A stretch of 64,000 bases of DNA from positions 930,001-994,000 of the forward strand of contig NZ_NEVU01000001.1 in assembly GCF_002261355.1 (NCBI RefSeq), read 5' to 3'. Position numbers and translations under genes: made by a program. Below the pieces are notes generated by a model that saw only the letters and a list, made by a program, of their open reading frames with translations, was not told the DNA's origin and made no database searches. The DNA comes from Bordetella genomosp. 12. GTDB taxonomy: Bacteria; Pseudomonadota; Gammaproteobacteria; Burkholderiales; Burkholderiaceae_B. Below, piece by piece: positions 38,386 through 48,985 of the stretch (the first letter of the stretch is position 1; each line of letters begins with the position of its first letter).

Positions 38386-39171
38386 ATGAAGAAACATCTG
38401 CTTCTGGCCCCGATGCTGGCCGCCTTGCTGGCGGGCTGCGCGCCGGCCTCTGCGCCTCGCGAGGAATCCACGACCATGAACGCTGCGGCTGCCGCGCTGC
38501 CTTTGACCGCTTACACCTGGCGCCTGAGCGGCGCGACCGACGCGGGCGGGCAGGCCATCCTGCGCACCGGCGTCGAACGCGGCCTGCGCTTGAGCTTCAC
38601 GCCGGACGCGCTCAACATCCAGGGCGGCTGCAACACGCAGTTCGGCGGCTACAAGCTGGCCGGCGACGTGCTGACCGTGGCCAACCTGGCGGCCAGCATG
38701 AAAGCCTGCGAACCCGCGCTCATGCGCCTGGATGCCGACGTCGCGCGGGTGTTCCAGGGCGCTTTGCGCCTGAATCGCACCGGCGGCGCGGCCGCGCCGG
38801 GCTTGCAACTGACGGCGGCCGATGGCAGCGTGCTGACCTTCGCCGGCGAGCCGACGGCCGAAACCCGTTACGGCGGAGCGGGCGAGACGATCTTTCTGGA
38901 AGTGGCCGGCGCCACCACCGCCTGCAACCATCCCATGATGCCCGGCCAGCGCTGCCTGCAGGTGCGGGAGCGCCGCTACAGCGAATCCGGCGTGGCGCTG
39001 CCGCCGCAGGCAGACTGGCAGCCGCTTTACCAGGGCATCGAAGGCTATCAACACCACGATGGCGTGCGGACGGTGCTGCGCGTCAAGCGTTACACGCGGC
39101 AGCAGCCGCCGGCCGACGCGCCGGACAAGGTCTATGTGCTGGACATGGTGGTGGAGCAGCAGGTGCGTTGA
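38386..39171 (+). CDS. META-domain (HslJ-like) and DUF4377 lipoprotein
   Basis: A 261-residue exported lipoprotein; the lipobox is LLAGC with Cys18. Residues about 40-145 form a META/HslJ-like domain (YTWRLSGATD, INIQGGCNTQFGGYKL, LAASMKACEPALM). Residues about 160-255 match the DUF4377 pattern (FLEVAGATTACNHPMMPGQRCLQVRER, then WQPLYQGIEGYQHHDG). META proteins are linked to heat shock or antibiotic tolerance in other bacteria, but no biochemical role is settled. Start ATG 38386 has GAGAGG upstream. Single gene. Confidence 0.88.
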   Translation: MKKHLLLAPMLAALLAGCAPASAPREESTTMNAAAAALPLTAYTWRLSGATDAGGQAILRTGVERGLRLSFTPDALNIQGGCNTQFGGYKLAGDVLTVANLAASMKACEPALMRLDADVARVFQGALRLNRTGGAAAPGLQLTAADGSVLTFAGEPTAETRYGGAGETIFLEVAGATTACNHPMMPGQRCLQVRERRYSESGVALPPQADWQPLYQGIEGYQHHDGVRTVLRVKRYTRQQPPADAPDKVYVLDMVVEQQVR

Positions 39172-39259
39172 TTGCGCGCCCGCGGCGGGCGGACGATAAA
39201 ATCCGGATCTTCCTTCTCAGCCGGGTCGCCCCCGGCCCCGCACGGATTCCGACCGCCGC

Positions 39260-40825
39260 ATGACCGACTCTCTCTCTGATTTGCGCCAGCGCGCCGCGCA
39301 GGCGTTTGCTTCGGGCGCCTATGCGCAGTCCGCCGAGCTGCTCGCGCAGGCACTGGTCCTCGCGCCCGAGGAGGCCGGCGTGCTCAGCGCGATGGGCTAT
39401 ACGCTGAGCCGGCAGGGGCGTCTGCCCGAGGCGGCGGACCATTTCGACCGGGCAGTACGCGCGCGCCCCACCGACGCCGCCTTGCTGCGCGACGCCGCAG
39501 CGGTCAATCGCAAGGCGGGCCGGCCCGAGGCGGCCCTGGCCCACTACCGGGCCGCCTACCGGCTCGCGGGCCATGACATCGCCCTGCTTGGACAGATCGT
39601 CGATCTGATGCAGCACTTGGGGCGCGCCGAGCAGGCGCTGGTGGTGATCGATGGCACCCTGGCCCTGGCGCCGCAATCGGCCGGCCTGCATTATCTGCGC
39701 GGGATGGCGCTCAGTGCGCTGGGCCGCCGCCGCGACGAGCGGCAAGCCTATGAGACCGCGCTCAAACTCGACCCGAAGCTGGTCGACGCGCACACCAATC
39801 TGGGCGTGCTGGCCCGTGACGAACTGCGCCTGCAGGATGCCTTGCGGCATTTTAAGCAGGCGCTGGCCATCGATCCGGACAACGCCGGCGCGCGCAACAA
39901 CCGCGCGCAGACCAATCTGTTGCTGGGCCAGTATGCGCATGGCTGGCGCGATTATGAATGGCGCTGGCGCGACGGCGGGCAGACCCGCCCTGTCGAAGGC
40001 GCGCCCTGGCTGGGTGAGACGGCATTGACGGGCCTGACGCTGCTGGTGCATGCCGAGCAGGGGCTGGGAGACACCTTGCAGTTCAGCCGCTACGTGCCGG
40101 CCCTGGCCGCGCAGGCCGGGCAAGTGGTGCTGCAGGTGCAGCCTCCCTTGCTGGCCCTGCTCAAGGCCAATCTGCCGGAGGTCACCGTATTGGCCGCGGA
40201 CGAGCCGCTGCCCGCTTTTGATCGCCATGTGCCCTTGCTGAGCCTGCCGCTGGCCTTGGCCGCGCGGGGCGCCGAGCCCTGGCCGCTGGCGCGCCCTCTG
40301 CAGGCGGCCGCTTCCTCGCAAGCCGCCTGGGCCGAGCGGCTGGATACGATGTTCGACGGCCCGCGCCGGCCGCGCATCGGCTTGTCCTGGTCCGGCAACG
40401 CGGTGCATCCGGACGACCACAACCGCTCGATTCCGTTTGCGCAGCTGGCCGCGCTGCTCGATGCGCCCTGCGACTTCGTGTGCATCCAGAAGGATGTGCG
40501 CGAAGCCGACCTGCAGGCCATCGACGCCTGGCGCGGCCGCGGCGCGGCGGCGCGTCTGGCGCTGCCGCCGCTCGAGGATTTCCATGACACCGCCGGTCTG
40601 GTCGCCAACCTGGATCGCGTCATCAGCGTGGATACCGCCGCCGCCCATCTGGCCGGCTCGATGGCGGTGCCGACCTGGTTGCTGCTGCCGGCCATGCCGG
40701 ATTGGCGCTGGCAGCTGCAGCGCGCCGACACCCCGTGGTACCCCTCGGTCGAGTTGCTGCGGTGCGCGCAGGGCTGGCCCGCGCTGCTCGAAGGCTTGCG
40801 GCAGCGGCTGACGGCGCAGGCCTGA
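39260..40825 (+). CDS. TPR protein with glycosyltransferase-like C-terminal domain
   Basis: 521 residues. The first half (about 5-235) is five to six tetratricopeptide repeats (for example ALKLDPKLVDAHTNLGVLARD). The second half has HAEQGLGDTLQFSRYVPAL, PRIGLSWSGNAVHPDDHNRSI and SVDTAAAHLAGSMAVPTWLLLP, motifs of a GT9/GT41-like nucleotide-sugar fold found in many bacterial TPR proteins. Whether it transfers a sugar is unknown. No signal peptide, so probably cytoplasmic. Single gene, 88 nt after the META lipoprotein. Confidence 0.85.
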   Translation: MTDSLSDLRQRAAQAFASGAYAQSAELLAQALVLAPEEAGVLSAMGYTLSRQGRLPEAADHFDRAVRARPTDAALLRDAAAVNRKAGRPEAALAHYRAAYRLAGHDIALLGQIVDLMQHLGRAEQALVVIDGTLALAPQSAGLHYLRGMALSALGRRRDERQAYETALKLDPKLVDAHTNLGVLARDELRLQDALRHFKQALAIDPDNAGARNNRAQTNLLLGQYAHGWRDYEWRWRDGGQTRPVEGAPWLGETALTGLTLLVHAEQGLGDTLQFSRYVPALAAQAGQVVLQVQPPLLALLKANLPEVTVLAADEPLPAFDRHVPLLSLPLALAARGAEPWPLARPLQAAASSQAAWAERLDTMFDGPRRPRIGLSWSGNAVHPDDHNRSIPFAQLAALLDAPCDFVCIQKDVREADLQAIDAWRGRGAAARLALPPLEDFHDTAGLVANLDRVISVDTAAAHLAGSMAVPTWLLLPAMPDWRWQLQRADTPWYPSVELLRCAQGWPALLEGLRQRLTAQA

Positions 40826-40905
40826 GCCGCGGCTGCATCGCCGGCCTCGGCCCGTGGCCGGCCGGCATCCGGCCAGGCCGCCGTGGCGTCCCCCTCCCGC
40901 CCAAG

Positions 40906-40945
40906 TGAAAAGGCCTGAGTCCGGTGCGATACCGGACTCAGGCCT
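40906..40945 (-). terminator. Perfect 15-bp hairpin; terminator of the liv operon
   Basis: AGGCCTGAGTCCGGT and its exact reverse complement (40911-40925 and 40931-40945) flank a 5-nt loop. On the minus strand it is followed by TTTT, so it ends the liv operon; the plus-strand side lacks a T-run. Confidence 0.8.
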
Positions 40946-41025
40946 TCGGGGCGTTGGCGGTCAGTCGCCGTGCGCTCGCGGCTGAGGTCGAGACGCAGGC
41001 GCTGTGGCGCGCGCCGCGCGCGGGC

Positions 41026-41732
<707 letters not shown>

Positions 41733-41736
<4 letters not shown>

Positions 41737-42521
41737 TGCACGGCCTCCGCCTGTTCGGTGTCTTCGTCGTCTTCGCGGCCCAGATAGGCTTCGATGACCT
41801 GTTCATTGTTGCGGATCTCTTCCGGGCCCCCGCAGGCAATGATCTTGCCGAAGTTGAGCACCGCGATGCGCTCGCACAGCCCCATGACAAAGCGCATGTC
41901 GTGCTCGATCATGAGGATGGTGTAGCCGCGGTCGCGGATGGCGAGGATCTCGCGCATGAGCTCGGCGCGCTCGCCGGTGTTCATGCCGGCGACCGGCTCG
42001 TCGAGCAGCAGCAGCTTGGGCTCGGTGGCCAGCGCGCGCGCCAGTTCCAGTCGGCGCTGCTCGCCATAGGAGAGATTGTCGGCCAGATCATTGGCCTTGT
42101 GATCCAGGCGCATCCAGGTCAGCAGTTCATGCGCGCGCTCGCGGGCGCGCTGTTCGGCTTCGCGGAAGGCGGGCAGGCTCAACAGCAGACCCGCCAGGCC
42201 GTAGTTCATGTGGCGATAGGCGCCCACGACCACGTTCTCCAGCAGCGTCATTTCCTTGAACAGGCGGATGTTCTGGAAGGTGCGGGCGATGCCCATGCGC
42301 GTGATCTTGTGCGGCGCGCGCTTGAGCAGGGTCTCGCCATTGAAGCTGATGTTGCCGCCGCTGGGCGGCAGCAGGCCGGTGATGAGGTTGAACACCGTGG
42401 TCTTGCCGGCCCCGTTGGGGCCGATCAGGCCATAGATGCTGCCTTCGGGCACGGACAGATTCACGTCATGCAGGACGTGCAGGCCGCCGAAGCTCTTGGA
42501 AACGGAGGAAAGCTCAAGCAT
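41733..42521 (-). CDS. livG: Branched-chain amino acid ABC transporter ATPase LivG
   Basis: A 262-residue ATPase: Walker A GPNGAGKTT (34-42), the LivG-type RTFQNIRLFKEMTLLENV block, LSYGEQRRLELARAL signature and Walker B LLLLDEPVAGMN. It overlaps livM by 8 nt and livF by 4 nt, so the subunits are translationally coupled. The tail (REDDEDTEQAEAVQ) is unusually acidic. Confidence 0.95.
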
Positions 42522-43380
42522 GGCGTTTGCCTCCTTGACGCAACCAGCGCTTGAAGCGCGCCGGATCCCATATGCCTTGCGGCAGGAACAACACGATCAC
42601 AACCAGGATCACTCCATTGATGACCAGGCGGAAATCCGCGAAACCGCGCAGCAGTTCGGGCAGAACCGTCACGATGGTGCTGCCCAGCACCGGGCCGGCC
42701 AGGCTGCCGATGCCGCCGAGGATGGCCATGGTCAGGATCTCGACGCCACGGTCGAAGCCGTATTCATTGGGGCCGATGAAGAAGGTCAGATGGGCGTTGA
42801 GGCCGCCGGCCAGGCCGGCGATCATGGCGCCCAGCACGAAGGCCAGCATTTTGTTGGCGCGCACGTCGATGCCCATCAGCCCGGCGGCGGTTTCGTCGCC
42901 CCGGATGGCGTCAAATGCGCGGCCGATCTTGGAGCGCCGCATGCGCCAGAGCACGAACAGCACGATGACCAGCGCCAGCGCCACATGCCACCATTGCGTC
43001 AGTTGCGGGATGCCGTTGAGGCCCAGCGCGCCGCCGGTGACCGACTCGGTGTTGAGGATGGTCACGCGCACCACTTCGCCAAAGCCCAGCGTCGCCATGG
43101 CCAGATACACGCCCGACAACCGCAAAGTGGGCAGGCCGATGAGGGCTGCCACCACGGCCGGGGCGAGCATGCCGCCGAGCAGCGCCACCGGGAAGGACGC
43201 GTCGTAGTTCATCGTCAGCAGCGCCGCCGCATAGGCGCCGATACCCATGAAGGCCGCATTGGCCATGGCCAGCATGCCGCAGGCCAGCGTCAGCCAGATG
43301 GACAGCGCCAGCAGGGCGTTGGTGCCCAGGGTGAGCACCAGGTTGCCATAAATGGCCCAGAAATTCTCAAATCCGCTCAT
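42514..43380 (-). CDS. livM: Branched-chain amino acid ABC transporter permease LivM
   Basis: A 288-residue permease with about nine hydrophobic segments and the LivM sequence ALNGIPQL, the EAA-like RSKIGRAFDAIRGDETAA loop that contacts the ATPase, and the GGIGSLAGPVLGS segment. ATG at 43380 is used; a GTG directly before it (43383) would add one residue. It lies 3 nt after the livH stop and overlaps livG. Confidence 0.93.
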   Translation of the reverse strand: MSGFENFWAIYGNLVLTLGTNALLALSIWLTLACGMLAMANAAFMGIGAYAAALLTMNYDASFPVALLGGMLAPAVVAALIGLPTLRLSGVYLAMATLGFGEVVRVTILNTESVTGGALGLNGIPQLTQWWHVALALVIVLFVLWRMRRSKIGRAFDAIRGDETAAGLMGIDVRANKMLAFVLGAMIAGLAGGLNAHLTFFIGPNEYGFDRGVEILTMAILGGIGSLAGPVLGSTIVTVLPELLRGFADFRLVINGVILVVIVLFLPQGIWDPARFKRWLRQGGKRHA

Positions 43381-43383
43381 CAC

Positions 43384-44265
43384 TTACGCCTTGCGTTGAA
43401 CCACTTTGCCGAACAGGCCCTGCGGACGCACCAGCAGGATCAGGAACAGCAGGCCGAATGCCACCGCATCGCGCATGGTCGAGCCGATATAGGCGACCGA
43501 CAGCACCTCTGCGAATCCCAGGAAGAGACCGCCCAGCATGGCGCCACGAATATCGCCCATGCCGCCGAGGATGATGACCGCGATGCCCTTGTGCAGCATG
43601 GGCTGGCCCATGAGCGGAAAGAGCGCGTTGGAGTACAGGCCGATCAGCACGCCCGCCACGCCGCCCAGGGCTGCCGCGGCGAACGAGGTGGTGATGAAGA
43701 GTTTTTCGACGTTGATGCCCAGCAGCCAGGCGGCCTTGGGCGATTCGGCGATGGCGCGCAGGGCGCGGCCGAATTGCGTGCGGCGCATGACGAACATGAG
43801 CACGGCCATCAGCGCGAAGGACAGAAAGATGATGCCCAGTTCGATGACGGTCAGGTGCAGGCCGGCGATCTCGATGACTTCCTCGGGCACGGTGCCGTGC
43901 GGGAAGCGCATATTGCCGGCGCCGAAGATGCCCTGTGCGGCGTTATTCAGGATGATGCCCACGCCGATGGTGGCGATCATCGGGATCAGGTGGGGCGCAT
44001 TGCGCTTGCGCAGCGGCTTGAGCACCAGAAAATCGATGAGTACACCGGTCAGGCCGGCGACGAAGAAGGCGACGATGAGCGCCAGCCACAGCGGCAGGGC
44101 GAAAAGCTGTACCACGGTCAGGGCCGCGTAGGCGCCCACCATGAACACGGCCCCGTGCGCCAGGTTGATGACGCCGAGCACGCCGAAGACCAGTGTGAAC
44201 CCCAGCGCAAAGAGGGCGTAAACGCTACCCAGAGAGAGCGCGTTGACGAATTGTTGTTCCAACAT
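43384..44265 (-). CDS. livH: Branched-chain amino acid ABC transporter permease LivH
   Basis: A 293-residue permease of the LivH family with LEQQFVNALSLGSVYALFALGFTLVFGV at its start, the ATPase-contacting RRTQFGRALRAIAESPKAA loop and GGMGDIRGAMLGG near the C-terminus. It forms the channel with LivM. It follows livK after a 97-nt gap that contains a perfect 12-bp hairpin, an arrangement that commonly lowers expression of membrane parts relative to the binding protein. Confidence 0.95.
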   Translation of the reverse strand: MLEQQFVNALSLGSVYALFALGFTLVFGVLGVINLAHGAVFMVGAYAALTVVQLFALPLWLALIVAFFVAGLTGVLIDFLVLKPLRKRNAPHLIPMIATIGVGIILNNAAQGIFGAGNMRFPHGTVPEEVIEIAGLHLTVIELGIIFLSFALMAVLMFVMRRTQFGRALRAIAESPKAAWLLGINVEKLFITTSFAAAALGGVAGVLIGLYSNALFPLMGQPMLHKGIAVIILGGMGDIRGAMLGGLFLGFAEVLSVAYIGSTMRDAVAFGLLFLILLVRPQGLFGKVVQRKA

Positions 44266-44284
44266 AAGGGACTTCCCAAATCAA

Positions 44285-44319
44285 GCGCCTTGCGGAGGAT
44301 TGTGTCTTCCGCAAGGCGC
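44285..44319 (-). promoter_or_regulatory. Intra-operon hairpin between livK and livH
   Basis: GCGCCTTGCGGA (44285-44296) and its exact reverse complement (44308-44319) flank an 11-nt loop. No T-run follows on the minus strand, so it probably stabilises livK mRNA or partly attenuates rather than ending transcription. Confidence 0.65.
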
Positions 44320-44362
44320 TGTGCTTCCCGATAGAGAGGCGGCTTACCGATAAGGCGGCAGC

Positions 44363-45517
44363 TTACTTCTCGATGACGTACTTGCCGTCCTTGGTGACGC
44401 TGATGATCGGCGCCTGGTCGGCGTCATAGCCAGCCGGCTTGCCCGCGCGGTCGTTGGCCTGGCGGAACTTGAAGGGGCCGGTGGCGCCGGTCCATTGCAC
44501 CGAAGGCAGCGCGTCGCGCAGCGCGGCACGATCCTTGGGCAGGTCGCCGGTGAGCTTGGTGTTCTTCAGGGCCTGGGCGGCGATGTACATCGCGTCATAC
44601 GACTGGGCCGAGAACTGATCCGGCGCGTTGCCGAACTTGGCCTTGTAGGCGTCGATGAACTTGGTGTTCTGCGGCGTCTTGTTCTCGATGGACCAGGGGC
44701 TGCCGATCCACAGATTGTTGGACGCGCCGCCCGGAGCCAGTTCGAAGATCTTGACCGAGTTCATGCCGTTGCCGCCGATGACCGGCACATTCAGGCCCAG
44801 CTGGCGTGCCTGCACCATGATGGGGCCGCCTTCGGCCAGCAGGGCCGACAGCACGATGGCGTCGGGATTGGTGCCCTTGATCTTGGTGAGCTGGGCCTTG
44901 AAGTCCACGTCGCCCTTGGCGAAGGTTTCGGTCGTGGTGACCGGAATCTTCTGGTCTTCGAGGGCCTTCTTGAAGTTGTCGTAGCCGCTCTTGGTGAAGA
45001 CGTCGTCGTTGCCATACAGGACGGCGACGTTCTTCAGGCCGGTCTTGGCCTTGACGGTGGAGATGGTGGCCGGCAGCACGTCGGCTTCGGTGACCGAGTT
45101 GCGGAATACATAGTTGCCGATGGAGGTGATGCCATCGGCGGTGTTGGAGGTGCCGAAGGCCACGGTCTTGGCGGCCTGGGCGATCGGGTCGGCGGCCTGG
45201 GCGGAGTTCGACAGCGTCGGGCCGAAGACCATCAGGACATTGTCCTTGAAGATCAGTTTCTTGAAGACGTTGATGGCTTCTTCTTTCTTGCCTTGTTCGT
45301 CTTCGACCACCAGCACCAGCTTATTGCCATTGATGCCGCCGGCGGCATTGATCTCGTCGGCAGCCAGCTGGAAGCCGTTGCGGATCGAGTTGCCGTACTG
45401 CGCGGCGCCGCCGGACAGGGCTTCGGCCACGCCGAGTTTGATATCGGCGGCATGGGCGGCCGGGATGAGGCCGGCGGCGGCGATTGCGACCAGCAGTTTC
45501 TGGGGCTTGAATTGCAT
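44363..45517 (-). CDS. livK: Branched-chain amino acid ABC transporter binding protein (LivK/LivJ type)
   Basis: A 384-residue periplasmic type I binding protein. Signal peptide cleaves near AAHAADIKLGV; then ALSGGAAQYGNSIRNGFQLAADEINAAGG and VFGPTLSNSAQAA give the hinge and ligand pocket of the LIVBP family. ATG 45517 (MQFKPQKLL) gives a normal signal peptide; an upstream in-frame start adds six residues. First gene of the liv operon, divergent from metY. Ligand may be branched-chain amino acids or a related amide or aromatic compound. Confidence 0.92.
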   Translation of the reverse strand: MQFKPQKLLVAIAAAGLIPAAHAADIKLGVAEALSGGAAQYGNSIRNGFQLAADEINAAGGINGNKLVLVVEDEQGKKEEAINVFKKLIFKDNVLMVFGPTLSNSAQAADPIAQAAKTVAFGTSNTADGITSIGNYVFRNSVTEADVLPATISTVKAKTGLKNVAVLYGNDDVFTKSGYDNFKKALEDQKIPVTTTETFAKGDVDFKAQLTKIKGTNPDAIVLSALLAEGGPIMVQARQLGLNVPVIGGNGMNSVKIFELAPGGASNNLWIGSPWSIENKTPQNTKFIDAYKAKFGNAPDQFSAQSYDAMYIAAQALKNTKLTGDLPKDRAALRDALPSVQWTGATGPFKFRQANDRAGKPAGYDADQAPIISVTKDGKYVIEK

Positions 45518-45535
45518 ATTGAGTACCACCCTCAT

Positions 45536-45952
45536 TGTCTCGAATAGCTAATAGGGATCCGGCCGAGTCGGGCCCAGCCTGGAGATCGAAGGCGCGGCAG
45601 GCGCGGATTTTCGATCAAGAGCACGAAGAATACCTGTTTGATCCCGGGGTATATCGGATCTCGCTACTAAAAGTTGCCGTTGGATGTAGGTTTTTCGCAA
45701 AAATAGCCGCAAACCTAGGGTAAACCCGCAATATTATTGTGCGTTCAGCCGGAATGACAGCGGGGATACCGCCGCGGCGGCCGGGCTACGGCCCTATTAT
45801 TTCAAATTGTGACGAGACGATGCGCCGTCGGCCCGCCGCCTTGCGCCCTCGCATATCGATATGCCGGCGTCAGGGCTGGCGGACGTTTTCCGCACGCCTA
45901 CAATCGCCCTCGAGGCTGGCCCGATCAGCGTGAGCACAAGGAGGAGCAAGAC
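45536..45952. other. 417-nt divergent intergenic region livK / metY
   Basis: No supported gene. The part from about 45650 to 45750 is the AT-richest and contains an imperfect symmetric block (AAACCTAGGGTAAAC around 45710) that could hold the livK promoter and an operator. I could not fold a known riboswitch class from reading it. metY has a clear AGGAGGAG-like ribosome site at about 45940. Confidence 0.5.
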
Positions 45953-47242
45953 ATGAGTACATCCCCCCCATGGCGTCTGGAGACCATCGCCGTGCATGGC
46001 GGCTACCGACCCGACCCCACCACGCGGGCCGTTGCCGTGCCCATCTACCAGACGGTGGCTTATGCCTTCGATGACACGCAGCATGGCGCGGACCTGTTCG
46101 ACCTGAAGGTGCCGGGCAATATCTATACGCGCATCATGAACCCCACCACCGATGTGCTGGAGCAGCGCGTGGCCGCCCTGGAAGGCGGTATCGCCGCGCT
46201 GGCGCTGGCTTCCGGGCAGGCGGCGGTGACCTATGCGGTGCTGACCATCGCCGAGGCGGGCGACAACATCGTCTCGTCGAGCACGCTGTATGGCGGCACG
46301 TACAACCTCTTTGCGCATACGCTGCCGCAGTACGGCATCACGACGCGCTTTGCCGATCCGCGCGACCTGAGCAGCTTCGAGCGGCAGATCGACGCGCGGA
46401 CCAAGGCGATTTTCGCGGAATCCGTCGGCAATCCGCTGGGCAACATCACGGACATCGCCGCGCTCGCGGCGCTGGCCCATCGCCATGGCCTGCCGCTCAT
46501 CGTCGACAACACCGTGCCGTCGCCCTATCTCTTGCGGCCCATCGAGCACGGCGCGGACATCGTCGTGCAGTCGCTCACCAAGTATCTGGGCGGCCACGGC
46601 ACGAGCCTGGGCGGCGCCATCATCGATGCGGGCAAGTTCCCGTGGGCGCAGCACGCGGAGCGCTTCAAGCGCCTGAACGAGCCCGACGTCAGTTACCACG
46701 GGGTGGTGTACACCGAAGCCTTTGGCGCGGCGGCCTATATCGGCCGCGCGCGCGTGGTGCCCTTGCGCAACACCGGTGCGGCCATTTCGCCTTTCAACGC
46801 TTTCCAGATCCTGCAGGGCATCGAGACCCTGGCGCTGCGGGTGGACCGCATCGTCGAGAACGCCGTCAAGGCTGCCGGTTTCCTGCAAGGCCACGCCAAG
46901 GTGGAGTGGGTCAACTACGCCGGCTTGCCGGATCATCCCGACCACGCGCTGGTGCAGAAGTACCTCGGGGGCAAGGCGCCGGGCCTGTTCACCTTCGGGG
47001 TCAAGGGCGGCCGCGAGGCGGGCGCGCGCTTTCAGGACGCCCTGCAGCTATTTACGCGGCTGGTCAATATTGGCGACGCCAAGTCGTTGGCCACGCATCC
47101 GGCCTCGACCACGCACCGGCAGCTCAATCCCGAGGAGCTGGCGCGCGCCGGCGTGCGCGAAGAAACCGTGCGCCTGTCCATCGGGATCGAGCATATCGAC
47201 GATCTGATCGCGGATCTGGACCAGGCATTGGCCCAGGTCTGA
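45953..47242 (+). CDS. metY: O-acetylhomoserine sulfhydrylase (MetY type)
   Basis: A 429-residue PLP enzyme of the Cys/Met metabolism family that makes homocysteine from O-acetylhomoserine and sulfide. The PLP Lys is K210 in [40 protein letters not shown] and [18 protein letters not shown] are typical of the long (about 425-residue) OAH sulfhydrylase branch rather than MetB/MetC. Start ATG 45953 after GGAGGAG. Single gene. Long divergent spacer from livK may carry control elements, but none was recognised. Confidence 0.93.
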   Translation: MSTSPPWRLETIAVHGGYRPDPTTRAVAVPIYQTVAYAFDDTQHGADLFDLKVPGNIYTRIMNPTTDVLEQRVAALEGGIAALALASGQAAVTYAVLTIAEAGDNIVSSSTLYGGTYNLFAHTLPQYGITTRFADPRDLSSFERQIDARTKAIFAESVGNPLGNITDIAALAALAHRHGLPLIVDNTVPSPYLLRPIEHGADIVVQSLTKYLGGHGTSLGGAIIDAGKFPWAQHAERFKRLNEPDVSYHGVVYTEAFGAAAYIGRARVVPLRNTGAAISPFNAFQILQGIETLALRVDRIVENAVKAAGFLQGHAKVEWVNYAGLPDHPDHALVQKYLGGKAPGLFTFGVKGGREAGARFQDALQLFTRLVNIGDAKSLATHPASTTHRQLNPEELARAGVREETVRLSIGIEHIDDLIADLDQALAQV

Positions 47243-47280
47243 GTCTTGCGCAGGGGCCCGGCGGCGGTCGCGCCGGGCCG

Positions 47281-47793
47281 TCATTTAGAGAGTTTGAAGG
47301 CCTGGTTCATGGCCTCGGTGACGTAGGCCTGCAAGACGGGCGTGGAGCGCGCGCGCATGTCTTCGCCGATGTCCTGCTGGTGCGCGGCGAGCTTGGGGGC
47401 TGCCGCCGAGGCCTGGCCTTCGCGCGCCAGCGAGGCCAGTTCGGCTGCGCTGAAGACGCTGGCGTAAGCCGTGGCCAGATGGGCATTCCATTGGGGCTGG
47501 TATTTGGGCAGGGCCTGCCTAAGCTGCTGGCGCACCAGCGCGCCGGCCTGTTCCTGGCCGAGGCGCTTGACGAGGACGGCGTAGGTCGAAGTGCGGATGG
47601 CGACCTGCGCGCCCAGGGCCGCCAGGTTGTCGCCCAGATGGCGTTGCTCGACCAGGGCCAGGGCCGCGGCCTGGCTGTCTTGCGCGTGCAGCGGCGCGGC
47701 TGCGGCAAGCAGCAGGGCCAGGCAGGCGGCGCGCGTCAGAGCCAAGCGGTCGCGGCGCCGGAAAATAGCAGGGAACATCGCATGCGCGGTCAT
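47281..47793 (-). CDS. Exported DUF2059-like protein
   Basis: A 170-residue protein with a signal peptide (about residues 15-37, cleaving near PLHAQD). The mature part is Ala/Gln-rich helical, with ATAYASVFSAAELASLAREGQ and PKLAAHQQDIGEDMRARS, a pattern resembling DUF2059 periplasmic proteins. Role unknown. Two ATGs (47793 and 47778) are possible and neither has a strong Shine-Dalgarno site. Convergent with metY and divergent from a LysR gene. Confidence 0.7.
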   Translation of the reverse strand: MTAHAMFPAIFRRRDRLALTRAACLALLLAAAAPLHAQDSQAAALALVEQRHLGDNLAALGAQVAIRTSTYAVLVKRLGQEQAGALVRQQLRQALPKYQPQWNAHLATAYASVFSAAELASLAREGQASAAAPKLAAHQQDIGEDMRARSTPVLQAYVTEAMNQAFKLSK

Positions 47794-47942
47794 TTGAATG
47801 GGGCGATAAAGTAGCAGAGCCCGGGTTGCCGCGCCATGAGCATCAGTACTGAGTGCCCGGGCGCCGTTAGCGCGACCCGCGGTGAGGCCGGGCAGGTGAG
47901 GGATAATCGGGCTCCTTGCCACCGATCAGGTCCGCCCGCGCG

Positions 47943-48899
47943 ATGGAACTTCGCCAGCTCCGTTATTTCATCCGTATCGTCGAACTGGGTTCGATGAGCC
48001 GTGCCGCCCTGGAGCTGGACATGGTGCAGTCCGCGCTCAGCCAGCAGATCAGCCGGCTCGAGGGCGAACTGGGGGCGCGCCTGCTCAAGCGCAACCCGCG
48101 CGGCGTGGAGCCGACCGAAGCCGGCACGGCGTTTTTTCGCGAAGCCAAGCTGACCCTGCGCCATGCGGAGCAGGCCATGCGCAGCGCGCAGCAGCCGCGC
48201 TTGACGGGCAGCGTCAGTATCGGCCTGCCCGCGACCACCGAGTCCATGCTGGGATTGCCGCTGATCTCCGCCTTGCGCGGCCGCTTTCCCGATGTGCGTC
48301 TGCACATGGTGGGCGGCATGTCCGGCATGCTGGCCGACATGCTCAATGCGCGCGCGCTGGACATGGCGATCCTGTTCGACCTGCGCGGCCGGCAAAGCGT
48401 GTTCGCCGGGCGCAATTGGACGGTGCGCCCGCTGTTCGAGGAAGAGCTGTTCCTGATCCGCGCGCGGCGCCGGCAGGGGCCGGCCTTGCCGGCCGAGGTC
48501 AGGCTGGGCGATCTGGGCGGCGAGCCCCTCATCCTGCCGACGGTGGGCCACGGCCTGCGTTCGGTGCTCGACGCGGCGTTCACGCGCGCGCAGGTCCAGC
48601 CGCGCATCGCGCTGGATGTCGACTCCCAGCCCATGACCATGGCCGCGCTGGCGGCCGGCCTGGGCGCGGTGATTCAACCCTGGGCCGTCATGGGCAGCGT
48701 CAAGGATGCCGCGCAGCGCTTCGAGTGGGCGCGCATCCAGGATGAGGATGCGCTCAGGATCAATCTGCTGTGCAGTCTCAAGGAAGAGGATCTCTCGCCG
48801 GCCGCGCTGGCCGCGCGCGCCGTCATGGCGGAATGCATCCGGCAGTTGATCGGCGACGGCATTTGGCAGGGGACGCGCCTGATCCATCACAAAAACTGA
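47943..48899 (+). CDS. LysR-family transcriptional regulator
   Basis: A 318-residue LTTR whose N-terminus (MELRQLRYFIRIVELGSMSRAALELDMVQSALSQQISRLEGEL region) matches the group that includes Nac/Cbl-like and many catabolic regulators. ATG 47943 taken. It stands 86 nt before a cupin dioxygenase-like gene on the same strand, and probably controls that gene and the Bug/SDR genes following it. Confidence 0.9.
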   Translation: MELRQLRYFIRIVELGSMSRAALELDMVQSALSQQISRLEGELGARLLKRNPRGVEPTEAGTAFFREAKLTLRHAEQAMRSAQQPRLTGSVSIGLPATTESMLGLPLISALRGRFPDVRLHMVGGMSGMLADMLNARALDMAILFDLRGRQSVFAGRNWTVRPLFEEELFLIRARRRQGPALPAEVRLGDLGGEPLILPTVGHGLRSVLDAAFTRAQVQPRIALDVDSQPMTMAALAAGLGAVIQPWAVMGSVKDAAQRFEWARIQDEDALRINLLCSLKEEDLSPAALAARAVMAECIRQLIGDGIWQGTRLIHHKN

Positions 48900-48985
48900 T
48901 GGCGCCATTTCCGAACCGGGGTATATAGGGCCCGGGCCGCTTCCTACACTGCCCGCTCCGATCATCAGAGCAGCAGAAGGGAATC

